Shown one piece after another: positions 16,745-23,384 of a stretch of 41,086 nt of DNA. A program made the translations under genes and the position numbers. The DNA lies in assembly GCA_025357215.1 (NCBI GenBank), contig JANXPR010000578.1, positions 1 to 41,086 on the forward strand, in the 5' to 3' direction. Below the pieces are notes generated by a model. The model was given only the letters and a program-made list of their open reading frames with translations. It was not told the origin of the DNA and ran no database searches. Source of the DNA: Acidobacteriaceae bacterium (GTDB lineage Bacteria; Acidobacteriota; Terriglobia; Terriglobales; Acidobacteriaceae). Each line of letters opens with the position of its first letter. Within the stretch, counting starts at the first letter, position 1.

Positions 16745-17956
16745 ATGTCACTGCGCGACCTGTTGGCTAGAGGATATTTTCCCAAGGAATTACCGACGCC
16801 ATTCGTCACGGCATCGTTTGCGAAGTGCGTTAGTACAGCACATGCTTTGCCCGGCGATTTCGGCAAAAGTGCCGCCAACGGTAAGAAGTTGCCGGCCGCT
16901 CAAGCCTGCATGTACTCTCTAGCTCGTGGAGGTCTTCTTAGACGGCCACTCAGCATCTGCAATCCGCTGCACTATTTTCTTCTTTCCAAGGAAATAATCA
17001 ACAACTGGGTCTCAATTAAGCCGCGCGTTGCTGGATCCGCATTATCCGCGACCGCGCCCGAATTCAAGGTCAAAGGGCGCGCAATCGACGGAAAGCACCC
17101 GCAGAGCGCTCGCTCCCAATTTGCGCGGAACACCAGGTTGGGGCGACGTTACATTCTTCAAACGGATATCAATCGCTTTTACCACAGCATCTACACTCAT
17201 TCCATCTCGTGGGCTCTTCATACGAAACCGGTGGCCAAGGCGAACCATTCCCTGGCGCTTCTGGGAAACAAGCTCGACTACTGGATCAGAATGGGGCAGG
17301 ATCGGCAAACCGTCGGGATACCTATCGGGCCTGATACGTCGCTGCTTATGGCCGAGCTGATAATGCAACGATGCGACGAAACTCTGCTCCATGCTCTCCC
17401 AAAGTTACAAGGTCACCGCTTCATTGACGATTACGAACTCAGCTTCCAGACGCGAACCGAAGCTGAGGACGCATACCACTTGCTGGACGCTTCCCTAGCT
17501 GATTTTGAACTAGCTTTGAACCCGAAGAAAACTCGGGTTCTTGAACTGCCCCTTCCTTTGGAAGACCCATGGGTAACGGAACTAAGACAGTTCAAATTCT
17601 CGCGAGGTTCACAGCCAGGCCAGGCTGCCGACCTGAACAACTACTTCAGCAAGGCCTTTTCACTTCATGCCAGTAACCCAGGCGAACCAGTTCTCAGCTT
17701 TGCTGTAGCAAAATTCCGGGAAATGAAAATCGCCCCCGCAAATTGGTCCCTTTTCCAACAATTGATCCTTCTATGTGCAATCCCGGAGCCTGCCAGCTTT
17801 CCGTATGTGCTTGAGCAAATAATCATTCGAAAAAACGCAGGCGCCGCAGTACTTGTGCCGGAGCTAGAAGAGGTCGTAAATGAACTAATAGTGAGACATT
17901 CTGCACGTCGGCATTCGAGCGAAGTCGCCAATGCAGCGTGGGGTGCCTCGCACTGA
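16745..17956 (+). CDS. Abi/UG-type reverse transcriptase, polymerase part (frameshifted gene)
   Basis: These 403 residues hold a reverse transcriptase fold. Motif A is YILQTDINRFYHSIYTH (catalytic D141), the B region is GIPIGPDTSLLMAEL, motif C is HRFIDDYEL (D228, D229; FIDD in place of YADD), followed by LNPKKTRVLELP. The opening SLRDLLARGYFPKELPTPF and the non-canonical catalytic box point to the 'unknown group'/Abi-like RTs, several of which are defence RTs (DRT), rather than group II intron, retron or CRISPR RTs. I cannot assign a DRT type. The frame ends early at 17956, and its natural continuation lies in the -1 frame from 17941 to 18336. A missing G in the gggg run at 17940-17943 explains it: real mutation, sequencing error, or less likely programmed shifting. 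Confidence 0.82.
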   Translation: MSLRDLLARGYFPKELPTPFVTASFAKCVSTAHALPGDFGKSAANGKKLPAAQACMYSLARGGLLRRPLSICNPLHYFLLSKEIINNWVSIKPRVAGSALSATAPEFKVKGRAIDGKHPQSARSQFARNTRLGRRYILQTDINRFYHSIYTHSISWALHTKPVAKANHSLALLGNKLDYWIRMGQDRQTVGIPIGPDTSLLMAELIMQRCDETLLHALPKLQGHRFIDDYELSFQTRTEAEDAYHLLDASLADFELALNPKKTRVLELPLPLEDPWVTELRQFKFSRGSQPGQAADLNNYFSKAFSLHASNPGEPVLSFAVAKFREMKIAPANWSLFQQLILLCAIPEPASFPYVLEQIIIRKNAGAAVLVPELEEVVNELIVRHSARRHSSEVANAAWGASH

Positions 17957-18336
17957 ACCTGAAATTGCGCGACGCGGCCGTTGATGCCATCTCAGGATGT
18001 GACGATTCGGTCGTCGCGTTGTTAGCGCTCGACTGTGAGAAACATAAGTTGCTTTCAAAACCGCTTGACAAATCTATCTGGAACTCCCATATGACCGCCG
18101 ACGCACTCTACGAAAAGCACTGGCTTTTGGCGTATGAGGCTAATATTAAGAAGTGGTTGCCCAATAAAGGAGGAACCGATCATGTCCATAAAGACGCGAA
18201 CTTTGGATTCCTTAAGGCCAACAAAGTTTCATTCTATAATTCTCGGCTCGCCGCACCTGCGCGGCCTAAAGCAGCTAAGGTTCCTCTGCCCAAACTACCA
18301 ACTGTGGCCCAACTGATCACGTTTGCGGGCTATTGA
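17938..18336 (+). CDS. Reverse transcriptase C-terminal part, out of frame
   Basis: This segment encodes the C-terminal helical region of the preceding reverse transcriptase. From about 17941 it reads GCLALNLKLRDAAVDAIS, then DDSVVALLALDCEKHKLL, MTADALYEKHWLLAYEANIKKWLP and FGFLKANKVSFYN. This joins smoothly to EVANAAW at the end of the first frame if one base is added in the G-run at 17940-17943. A separate gene is unlikely: the segment has no ribosome-binding site at its GTG and its start lies inside the upstream frame. Helical C-terminal extensions of this size are usual in Abi/UG-type RTs. The reconstituted protein would be about 530 residues. Confidence 0.75.
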   Translation: MGCLALNLKLRDAAVDAISGCDDSVVALLALDCEKHKLLSKPLDKSIWNSHMTADALYEKHWLLAYEANIKKWLPNKGGTDHVHKDANFGFLKANKVSFYNSRLAAPARPKAAKVPLPKLPTVAQLITFAGY

Positions 18337-18415
18337 CTCGTATTCACCACTTCGATTTTCCCGTCGCCCAAGAGTTTTAATCCGACCTAACGCATGTGCC
18401 TGATACGGTCAGGGG

Positions 18416-18766
18416 TCATACGCAATTGACGATCGGGCCAGTAAGCTGCGCTATTGCGACATCGGCAGATCCATCGACATGCAACTGAGAAAAACCAATA
18501 CCGTCTGCACCCCACCAAGAGCTGTTGGATGGAGGAGGGGAAACTTGCTTGAAGTCCCCGACCACAAGGCGTTGGGGGGGGTGTTTCCGGGTCCATTCGT
18601 CAGCATAACCGTACTGCTTTCCAGAATCGCCAGTGATCAAGAAGATAAAGGGGCTGCTCTTGGGAGTGCTAATTCCTCCTTGTCGTTGTCCGCCAAACCT
18701 TTCATGCAGATCACGTCTGCGATATATTTGACCTGGCACAAAGGAGATATCCTTGTCTGTTTTCAC
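18416..18766 (-). pseudogene. Truncated ScoMcrA-like restriction nuclease N-terminus
   Basis: The first ~58 residues are a good N-terminus: FVPGQIYRRRDLHERFGGQR, then QGGISTPKSSPFIFLITG and DSGKQYGYADEW. The phrases YxRRdLHxxfGGqrqGGIsTP and GYxDgW are the opening of a common ScoMcrA/HNH-type modification-dependent restriction nuclease family. The GTG start at 18764-18766 has an aaggag site with good spacing. After ADEW the match stops abruptly and the frame runs through unrelated sequence to 18416. The break falls just beside the inverted repeat at 18559-18583. The SRA/HNH parts are missing, so the product should be inactive. It is a remnant of a gene deleted at the repeat. Confidence 0.75.
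18559..18583 (-). repeat. Inverted repeat, right copy (partner at 15633-15655)
   Basis: This is the inverted partner of 15633-15655, with two extra bases in its G/C run. It lies immediately beyond the point where the ScoMcrA-like coding sequence loses family similarity, so it marks a rearrangement breakpoint. Confidence 0.75.
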
Positions 18767-18854
18767 TAAGCACTCCTTGAGTTTTTTTTAGACAGTAGTG
18801 TACGTTTATTGAGTCACGGTAGCGATAGAACTTGTTACAAGGGGACTTTGGACG

Positions 18855-19355
18855 ATGATCAAGACCGGAACAAAGATATTCCTGCTATGTTTGACTCTGT
18901 GCAGCATCTGTATCGCTCAAGACACGCCGAAGCTTGGCTGGAAGCGGCTGGGGTCTGAATCCTTTGCCCTCAATGCGACCGAATCAAAGTATTTTGCATT
19001 GCCGAGGGGCAACCTGCGCCTCGAGTTTCAAGCCGAGGAGGCAATCTATACCGGAGTTCTGACGGCGCAACAGAAAGCAGCCTTGGATGGCAAATATTTA
19101 ACGTTGGAACATTTCAGGCAATTCCATTGTGTGAAGACGAGCATTTTGCAAGCCTCCTCCGACTGCAGAATTAATGCAAATAATGCTTTTCTGGCCATTC
19201 GAGACAAGAGGGGGCCGATAACGAAGCTAGCTGGCGCATACTCTACCGCAAAGCCGACTGGAGCAAGCGCGGGTCTTTCAGATCGGGCCAGCAAGCCCAA
19301 CAAGGTAGCCGTCACAGTCTATCTGTGGGCGTGTATCGATAACTGTCCAAAGTAG
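18855..19355 (+). CDS. Exported hypothetical protein
   Basis: This is a 166-residue protein starting MIKTGTKIFLLCLTLCSICIAQD, a signal peptide. The ATG has aagggg upstream. The mature part is short and mixed: WKRLGSESFALNATESKYFALPRGNLRLEFQAEEAIYTGVL, then CVKTSILQASSDCRIN with two cysteines, and VAVTVYLWACIDNCPK with two more at the end. Four cysteines suggest disulphides, fitting an exported protein. I recognise no family. It stands alone between the broken nuclease gene and the Cas1 operon end, inside the accessory island, and may be cargo. Confidence 0.55.
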   Translation: MIKTGTKIFLLCLTLCSICIAQDTPKLGWKRLGSESFALNATESKYFALPRGNLRLEFQAEEAIYTGVLTAQQKAALDGKYLTLEHFRQFHCVKTSILQASSDCRINANNAFLAIRDKRGPITKLAGAYSTAKPTGASAGLSDRASKPNKVAVTVYLWACIDNCPK

Positions 19356-19950
19356 GCTGATCGCGCCGCTTCAGGGATGAGGATGACCTATGCAGAAAGT
19401 TGCATGTAAAGAAGACACAATACTCGAAGAAGAATCACTCTTGGCCTTGATTTACTTCTTTGGAACGTTAGATGCCTGGGAGAAAAATCTCAAGACAAAG
19501 CAAGACCATCAGCGCGATTTCCAAATTCCGAGAGAAACAGAACCTGCGGAGGGCCGATTCCGCTCACGGACTTCTCGAGCTGCTTCGACTTTAGGCATTA
19601 CGGATGTAAAAAGCACTTTCTCGATCGGCTGATGCAACCAGGCCACGCTATCTAGATCGCGAATGAGCGTCGTGTCCCATTTGAACACGATCGCAGGAGC
19701 CCATTCGGCCGTCGCGGATTCGGGACGCCACCGAGTTCCAAGCAGAGTAGCTAGCTTCTTTTGTTGTGAGCTAGGCTCTGAGGCGTAGGCTAGCGGAGAC
19801 ACGCCATGAGAAGGACCCCAAGTATCTCCGGAAGAAATTACGGCAGGCGAAAAAGCGTTCGCGGAAAGGACGCGGATGATTCAAATGTACCTCACGCAGA
19901 AGCGCATCATGGGAAATGGAAATGGTAGCAATTTGGCTCAAGTTTCGATG
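19356..19950. other. Gap between the exported protein and cas1, mostly unassigned
   Basis: No convincing gene is present. A plus-strand frame from 19390 to 19632 (MQKVACKEDTILEEESLL...) has a start but no ribosome-binding site and no recognisable family. A short basic stretch at about 19803-19876 (HEKDPKYLRKKLRQAKKRS) ends in a stop and may be the tail of a lost gene. If the Cas1-PolB unit is a mobile element, its left end could lie here. I see no inverted or direct repeat matching the sequence after 26540. Confidence 0.4.
19509..19802 (-). CDS. Possible gene remnant, unknown
   Basis: This 97-residue frame contains protein-like text (WAPAIVFKWDTTLIRDLDSV, WLHQPIEKVLFTSVMPKVEA) that could be the middle of a larger, decayed protein. 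It has no clear ribosome-binding site or family, and it overlaps another weak frame on the opposite strand. It lies downstream of cas1 on the same strand. I include it only as a low-confidence remnant. Confidence 0.25.
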   Translation of the reverse strand: MSPLAYASEPSSQQKKLATLLGTRWRPESATAEWAPAIVFKWDTTLIRDLDSVAWLHQPIEKVLFTSVMPKVEAAREVRERNRPSAGSVSLGIWKSR

Positions 19951-21492
19951 CTAATGGGTCGAGTTCTTCTTCCGAAAAATTCCAGAGAGTTTCGCCAGTG
20001 CCTGCCAGTGCCTCGGATGCGGTTTCCGCTTTCCCGAGCGAATGTTTGACGCATAAACCTCCGAGACCGATAAGGCCGATGCAATGGCCGCAACAGTTAC
20101 TTGTCTGAGCCGAGGAAAAAGTTCTCTCTTGTATACGTCCGCGCTTAGCCACGTTGGTTGTCGAGACGAATCCCAAGAAGAGCGCTCAATCGCTTGCCGT
20201 CGCTGCGTACTAGCTCGCTTGGCCTGCGCCTCGGCGCTTTGGCATGTTAGCCTACCTTGTCTTGCAGTCTCGATCATTTGTTCCGTTGAGAAAGTTCGGC
20301 CGCAGTCCTGGCAGAATCTCTTGCCAATCCTGACCGGTTTTCCACAATATTGACAGAGCCTCTTAGGCCGGAATTCTGGTGACTGTGCGGGCTGTATAGA
20401 TGGATCGTGCACAAGCTTCCGCGAGGTTTGCGTCAGGCGAGTCGCTGGAGAGTCTCCGTTCGATCGCATTGCACTCCAAAAAGTCTTGCAGATCCACTCT
20501 GCCATGGGTCCAATCTCCTGAGCCCAGCGGGGAGCTGTCTGCGCCAACTGCTCGGCAAACGAATTCGTCAATCGGCAATTTCCATTTCTCTCTTCAAAGA
20601 ACCAGGCTCGCCTGAGCGGCTGACGAGCAATCCAGTCGAGGACGAAAAGATCTATTCGAGGCCGGAAGGCTTCCATCAAATCGCAAGCGAGACTATCGCG
20701 TCGCGGGGTGTCCATGTGTATCACTCCAAGCCCAGGGTCGAGTCCGAGTGTTGCCAAAGCAAGCCGGCATTCGGCCTCGAGAACTGCATACAGATAATTC
20801 AACATTGTGTTCGCCGGATTGGTGGCCAGGCGCTGGGACCCGGATATTTCTGACTTGCGGGTGCCGAAAACCTGCCAATGGTCGGGCACTCGTGGCCAAT
20901 CGTTCCTCGGGAAGCTGATCGGCATCATTCGCCACGCTGCCCAATATGCTCCTGCTGCTCGAGATTCAGCGACCCGAACGGCATCGAGAGAGTCAGCTTT
21001 TTCCAGTTCCGCTGCAAAGCTCGCTATTATCCGAGCTGCCTCAGCGTTGCACAGGTAGTCGCGCACCACTCTTTCTTGGCCACCAAGCTTTCGGCTGATG
21101 AGTTCCCGAGCGATCTTGAGATCGGAACCCGTTTGCGCGGCTAGAGCCTGGGCTCTTCTGAGGCGAGCGTCGGAAGGACTCACAGGACCCGATGTGGCAA
21201 TGACAAAACCATTGCGATCGAGCATGACGAACGATGCATCCTGGTCCGCGAGCCAGCGCAGAGCTGCTAGGGAAATGTTTCCGTCCGAGCCGACTACGAC
21301 GAGGCGCTTTAGTCCGTGACCAACGCGAGAAAACCTCGCTCGCCGCCGCGATCCTCCAACGCCATCTTCGAGAAGCAAATGTCCTCGATCGACTCGGGCT
21401 TGGATGCCGTAGCCAGAGAGGGTTATTACTCCCTCTTGTGGACTTAGCGGATTTTGTGACTTTGTAACGTGAATTAATGTTGTACTGGTCAC
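19951..21492 (-). CDS. cas1: Cas1-family integrase with C-terminal zinc ribbon and HTH
   Basis: This is a 513-residue protein. Residues 1-100 form the Cas1 beta domain. The catalytic helical domain holds ESRAAGAYW, the NPANTMLNYLYAVLEAEC segment, then LDPGLGVIHMDTPRRDSLACDLMEAFRP. The metal-binding triad fits E239, H259 and D271/E274, all intact. Beyond ~370 it carries extra modules not found in ordinary CRISPR Cas1: a Cys4 zinc ribbon (C380, C383, C394, C397) and a helix-turn-helix end (VTVAAIASALSVSEVYASNI, RSGKRKPHPRHWQAL). Such tails are known in casposases. The GTG start has a gggag site. No cas2 or CRISPR array lies nearby. It should integrate DNA ends into a target. The zinc-ribbon protein gene lies 63 bases upstream in the same operon. 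Confidence 0.9.
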   Translation of the reverse strand: MTSTTLIHVTKSQNPLSPQEGVITLSGYGIQARVDRGHLLLEDGVGGSRRRARFSRVGHGLKRLVVVGSDGNISLAALRWLADQDASFVMLDRNGFVIATSGPVSPSDARLRRAQALAAQTGSDLKIARELISRKLGGQERVVRDYLCNAEAARIIASFAAELEKADSLDAVRVAESRAAGAYWAAWRMMPISFPRNDWPRVPDHWQVFGTRKSEISGSQRLATNPANTMLNYLYAVLEAECRLALATLGLDPGLGVIHMDTPRRDSLACDLMEAFRPRIDLFVLDWIARQPLRRAWFFEERNGNCRLTNSFAEQLAQTAPRWAQEIGPMAEWICKTFWSAMRSNGDSPATRLTQTSRKLVHDPSIQPAQSPEFRPKRLCQYCGKPVRIGKRFCQDCGRTFSTEQMIETARQGRLTCQSAEAQAKRASTQRRQAIERSSWDSSRQPTWLSADVYKRELFPRLRQVTVAAIASALSVSEVYASNIRSGKRKPHPRHWQALAKLSGIFRKKNSTH

Positions 21493-21555
21493 GGATATGT
21501 ACTCTCCCTCGTGGGCTGATTGTCCATCATAAGAATCAAGATTTTCGGTTATCTG

Positions 21556-22083
21556 CTAGTGAATGAATGTATCGGAGCTGTAAAAGCCAAGAACGATCTT
21601 TGCTTCACAACGCGGACACGCGTGATTCCGCGAACGGCCTTTGTAGCCACAAGAGCATTCGATCCAATACTCGTACCTGATAATGGCAGTGGTTTTTTCG
21701 TCTTTCGTCCGCTGCTGGGCACAGATATCTCGCGATCGGCGTGGCGTAAGGGCTCCTGCGGCGGCCAGGGAGTCTGCGAGGAATCCAACTTGTGCTGGTC
21801 GCCGCTTGGGCCACTTTGGCTCCCGAATCACTTGCAGGGTTAACTCCACCAAATGCGGAACAAAGTTGCTCTCATAAGGCTGAGACCCTTCCTTAAAAGC
21901 TTGCGCCACACTCGCGACGTCCTGAGCTTCTGAAAGCAACGGCCAGAGTCGGTCCCACACTTGTCCAAGGATGAACCTTAAATTCCCCGATCGACCCGAG
22001 ATCTCGGTCGGGCGCATGCGTATGGGGCGGCCTCTCCCCCGTTTCTCAGAAAACGTGTCAATAGGTCTTTTGCGCTTACTCAT
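21556..22083 (-). CDS. Zinc-ribbon protein upstream of cas1
   Basis: This is a 175-residue protein from the ATG at 22083; a TTG at 22119 would add twelve residues. The start is very basic with an AT-hook-like RGRGRPIRMRP. The middle is helical (FILGQVWDRLWPLLSEAQDVASVAQAF). The end is a Cys4 cluster, ECSCGYKGRSRNHACPRCEA (C-x-C-x10-C-x2-C), a small zinc ribbon. The AT-hook-like patch and zinc ribbon suggest DNA binding, so it may be an accessory factor for Cas1 or a regulator of the divergent promoter. No named family recognised. It is the first gene of the leftward operon. Confidence 0.7.
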   Translation of the reverse strand: MSKRKRPIDTFSEKRGRGRPIRMRPTEISGRSGNLRFILGQVWDRLWPLLSEAQDVASVAQAFKEGSQPYESNFVPHLVELTLQVIREPKWPKRRPAQVGFLADSLAAAGALTPRRSRDICAQQRTKDEKTTAIIRYEYWIECSCGYKGRSRNHACPRCEAKIVLGFYSSDTFIH

Positions 22084-22321
22084 CGATTTCACCAATGGGT
22101 CATTTATGCGGAAAAACAAAGCATTTCTCGTCTAATTTTACGGAAAGTTTGAGGAATATGCTATGAGAATATGCGCAAGACATTTATTTACATTGGCTTG
22201 ACTCCGAAGGCCCGCCGGACTTGCAACTCAAAACCGACCGTATAATTCGAGCTGCCGGGACGGGTGTCACAAAGAGCCCGCTGTTAAGGCAAGAAAGAAG
22301 CTATCGATGTGAGGAGGACCC
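22084..22321. promoter_or_regulatory. Divergent promoter region of the Cas1 and polymerase operons
   Basis: This AT-richer gap separates the leftward zinc-ribbon/cas1 operon from the rightward HTH/HNH/polB operon. On the plus strand a perfect TATAAT stands at 22241-22246, about 75 bases before the TTG start at 22322; its -35 is poor. For the leftward operon TAAAAT occurs on the minus strand near 22133-22138, again with no good -35. The repeats gaatatgctatg and gagaatatgcgc around 22152-22177 could be protein-binding half-sites. No CRISPR-like repeat is present. Confidence 0.4.
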
Positions 22322-22885
22322 TTGAGACGCAAAGCACATAAGAAAAGATCAGCAAATCGGGGACGATCGAGAAGCGAGGGGCGCCGGGTCGCTCTTCCAA
22401 AGAACCTCAAACAGTATCTGCGCCTTCCGGAAGGGGACCAGGACCTCTGGAACCGCACAATGCACGTTGTTTCGAAGATGCGGTCGGAGCATCTTTCTCT
22501 TACGAAAGCGGCGCGGGAGTTTGGACTCGATCGCCAAACCGTTCTGCGACTAGCCAAATCAGCCCTACGGAAGAAAAGCAACGGGCAGTACGCGGCTCGA
22601 GCAACGGATAAGCTCTTGCGGGTCCTTGTGATCCCGACACCCGAAGGACTGTCCGAAATCGCACTCCGCAATTCCAGCCAGGCCAGCCTAGTCGGGGAAT
22701 ACTGGGCTGCGGTTCAGCGCTACCTCCAGACAGGCGACGACAACGGACTTCGAAGGTTTGAAGGAAAGCGCATCCGAGCAGCAAATCGCAAAGTAATTCG
22801 GCTCGTAACGGATGTTAAGGAACTCGACAGACTGGGTAACGCGGGAGTCCTGTCGTTTGAGTCTTTGTATGCGAGGGCATCATGA
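22322..22885 (+). CDS. Helix-turn-helix protein, first gene of the polB operon
   Basis: This is a 187-residue protein. The start is TTG with a strong gaggagg site at 22311-22317. A basic N-terminus (RRKAHKKRSANRGRSRSEGRR) leads into LWNRTMHVVSKMRSEHLSLTKAAREFGLDRQTVLRLAKSAL, where residues ~59-82 form a clear helix-turn-helix of the 'S-L-T-x-A-A-x-x-x-G-x-x-x-x-T-V' type. The rest (LLRVLVIPTPEGLSEIAL, EYWAAVQRYLQTGDDNGLRRFEGK) is conserved-looking but unnamed. It may be the operon regulator or a subunit that recognises the element's ends. HTH proteins are regular companions of Cas1 and PolB in casposons. Its stop overlaps the next gene by four bases. Confidence 0.75.
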   Translation: MRRKAHKKRSANRGRSRSEGRRVALPKNLKQYLRLPEGDQDLWNRTMHVVSKMRSEHLSLTKAAREFGLDRQTVLRLAKSALRKKSNGQYAARATDKLLRVLVIPTPEGLSEIALRNSSQASLVGEYWAAVQRYLQTGDDNGLRRFEGKRIRAANRKVIRLVTDVKELDRLGNAGVLSFESLYARAS

Positions 22886-23379
22886 ACAAATTGTCTGAAC
22901 AAGATCCGATCCAGGCATACCAGCGCAAAGCGACTGCAACCCGCCGGATTGGCAAAGGAAAGCAGTGTGCTTGCGGAGAACAAAGACCTGAAGCACTGAT
23001 TGCAGGCACTAATTCCGTTATTTGTGCTGCCTGCGAACGCAAGAATGAGGGAAAGAACACCATGGACAACCACCACGTATTTGGCAAATCGAACGATCCA
23101 ACAACGACGATTCCGATCAACGTTAACGACCATCGCGCCGAGCTGAGCGTCGCGCAACATGACTGGCCGAAAGAGACTCTGGAAAACCCCGACCGGAGTC
23201 CTCTGCTTGCAGGAGCCGCGAAGATTCGCGGGTTCACCGATACCATCGTTTTTTTGATTGAAAAAGGACTGCTGTGGATTGCAGAAATGCTCGAGGCCCT
23301 CAATGGGTTTTTGGTCGACACATTGGGCCAGAAATGGTGGATTGGAACGCCTCTGGCTCAATTTGCACCAAAGGGTTAA
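22882..23379 (+). CDS. Small Cys4 + HNH-type nuclease
   Basis: This is a 165-residue protein. Cys pairs at 29/31 and 48/51 (CAC ... CAAC) form a zinc-binding knuckle around the HNH-like core MDNHHVFGKSNDPTTTIPIN, then VNDHRAEL. H64/H65, N71 and H84 are candidates for the catalytic and metal residues (DxHHVxGxxN ... NxH). The final third (IVFLIEKGLLWIAEMLEALNGFLV) is strongly hydrophobic/amphipathic and is not part of HNH families I know. It starts inside the stop of the HTH gene (ATGA) and ends five bases before polB, so all three are co-translated. It would cut DNA. HNH nucleases are a recurring casposon component. Confidence 0.75.
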   Translation: MNKLSEQDPIQAYQRKATATRRIGKGKQCACGEQRPEALIAGTNSVICAACERKNEGKNTMDNHHVFGKSNDPTTTIPINVNDHRAELSVAQHDWPKETLENPDRSPLLAGAAKIRGFTDTIVFLIEKGLLWIAEMLEALNGFLVDTLGQKWWIGTPLAQFAPKG

Positions 23380-23384
23380 ACGAC

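Noticed and set aside
16745-21492. RT and Cas1 as a CRISPR RNA-spacer acquisition pair
   Set aside because: The RT is of Abi/UG appearance with FIDD and not the CRISPR RT type; the genes converge, are 1.6 kb apart, and a broken nuclease and an unrelated gene lie between them.
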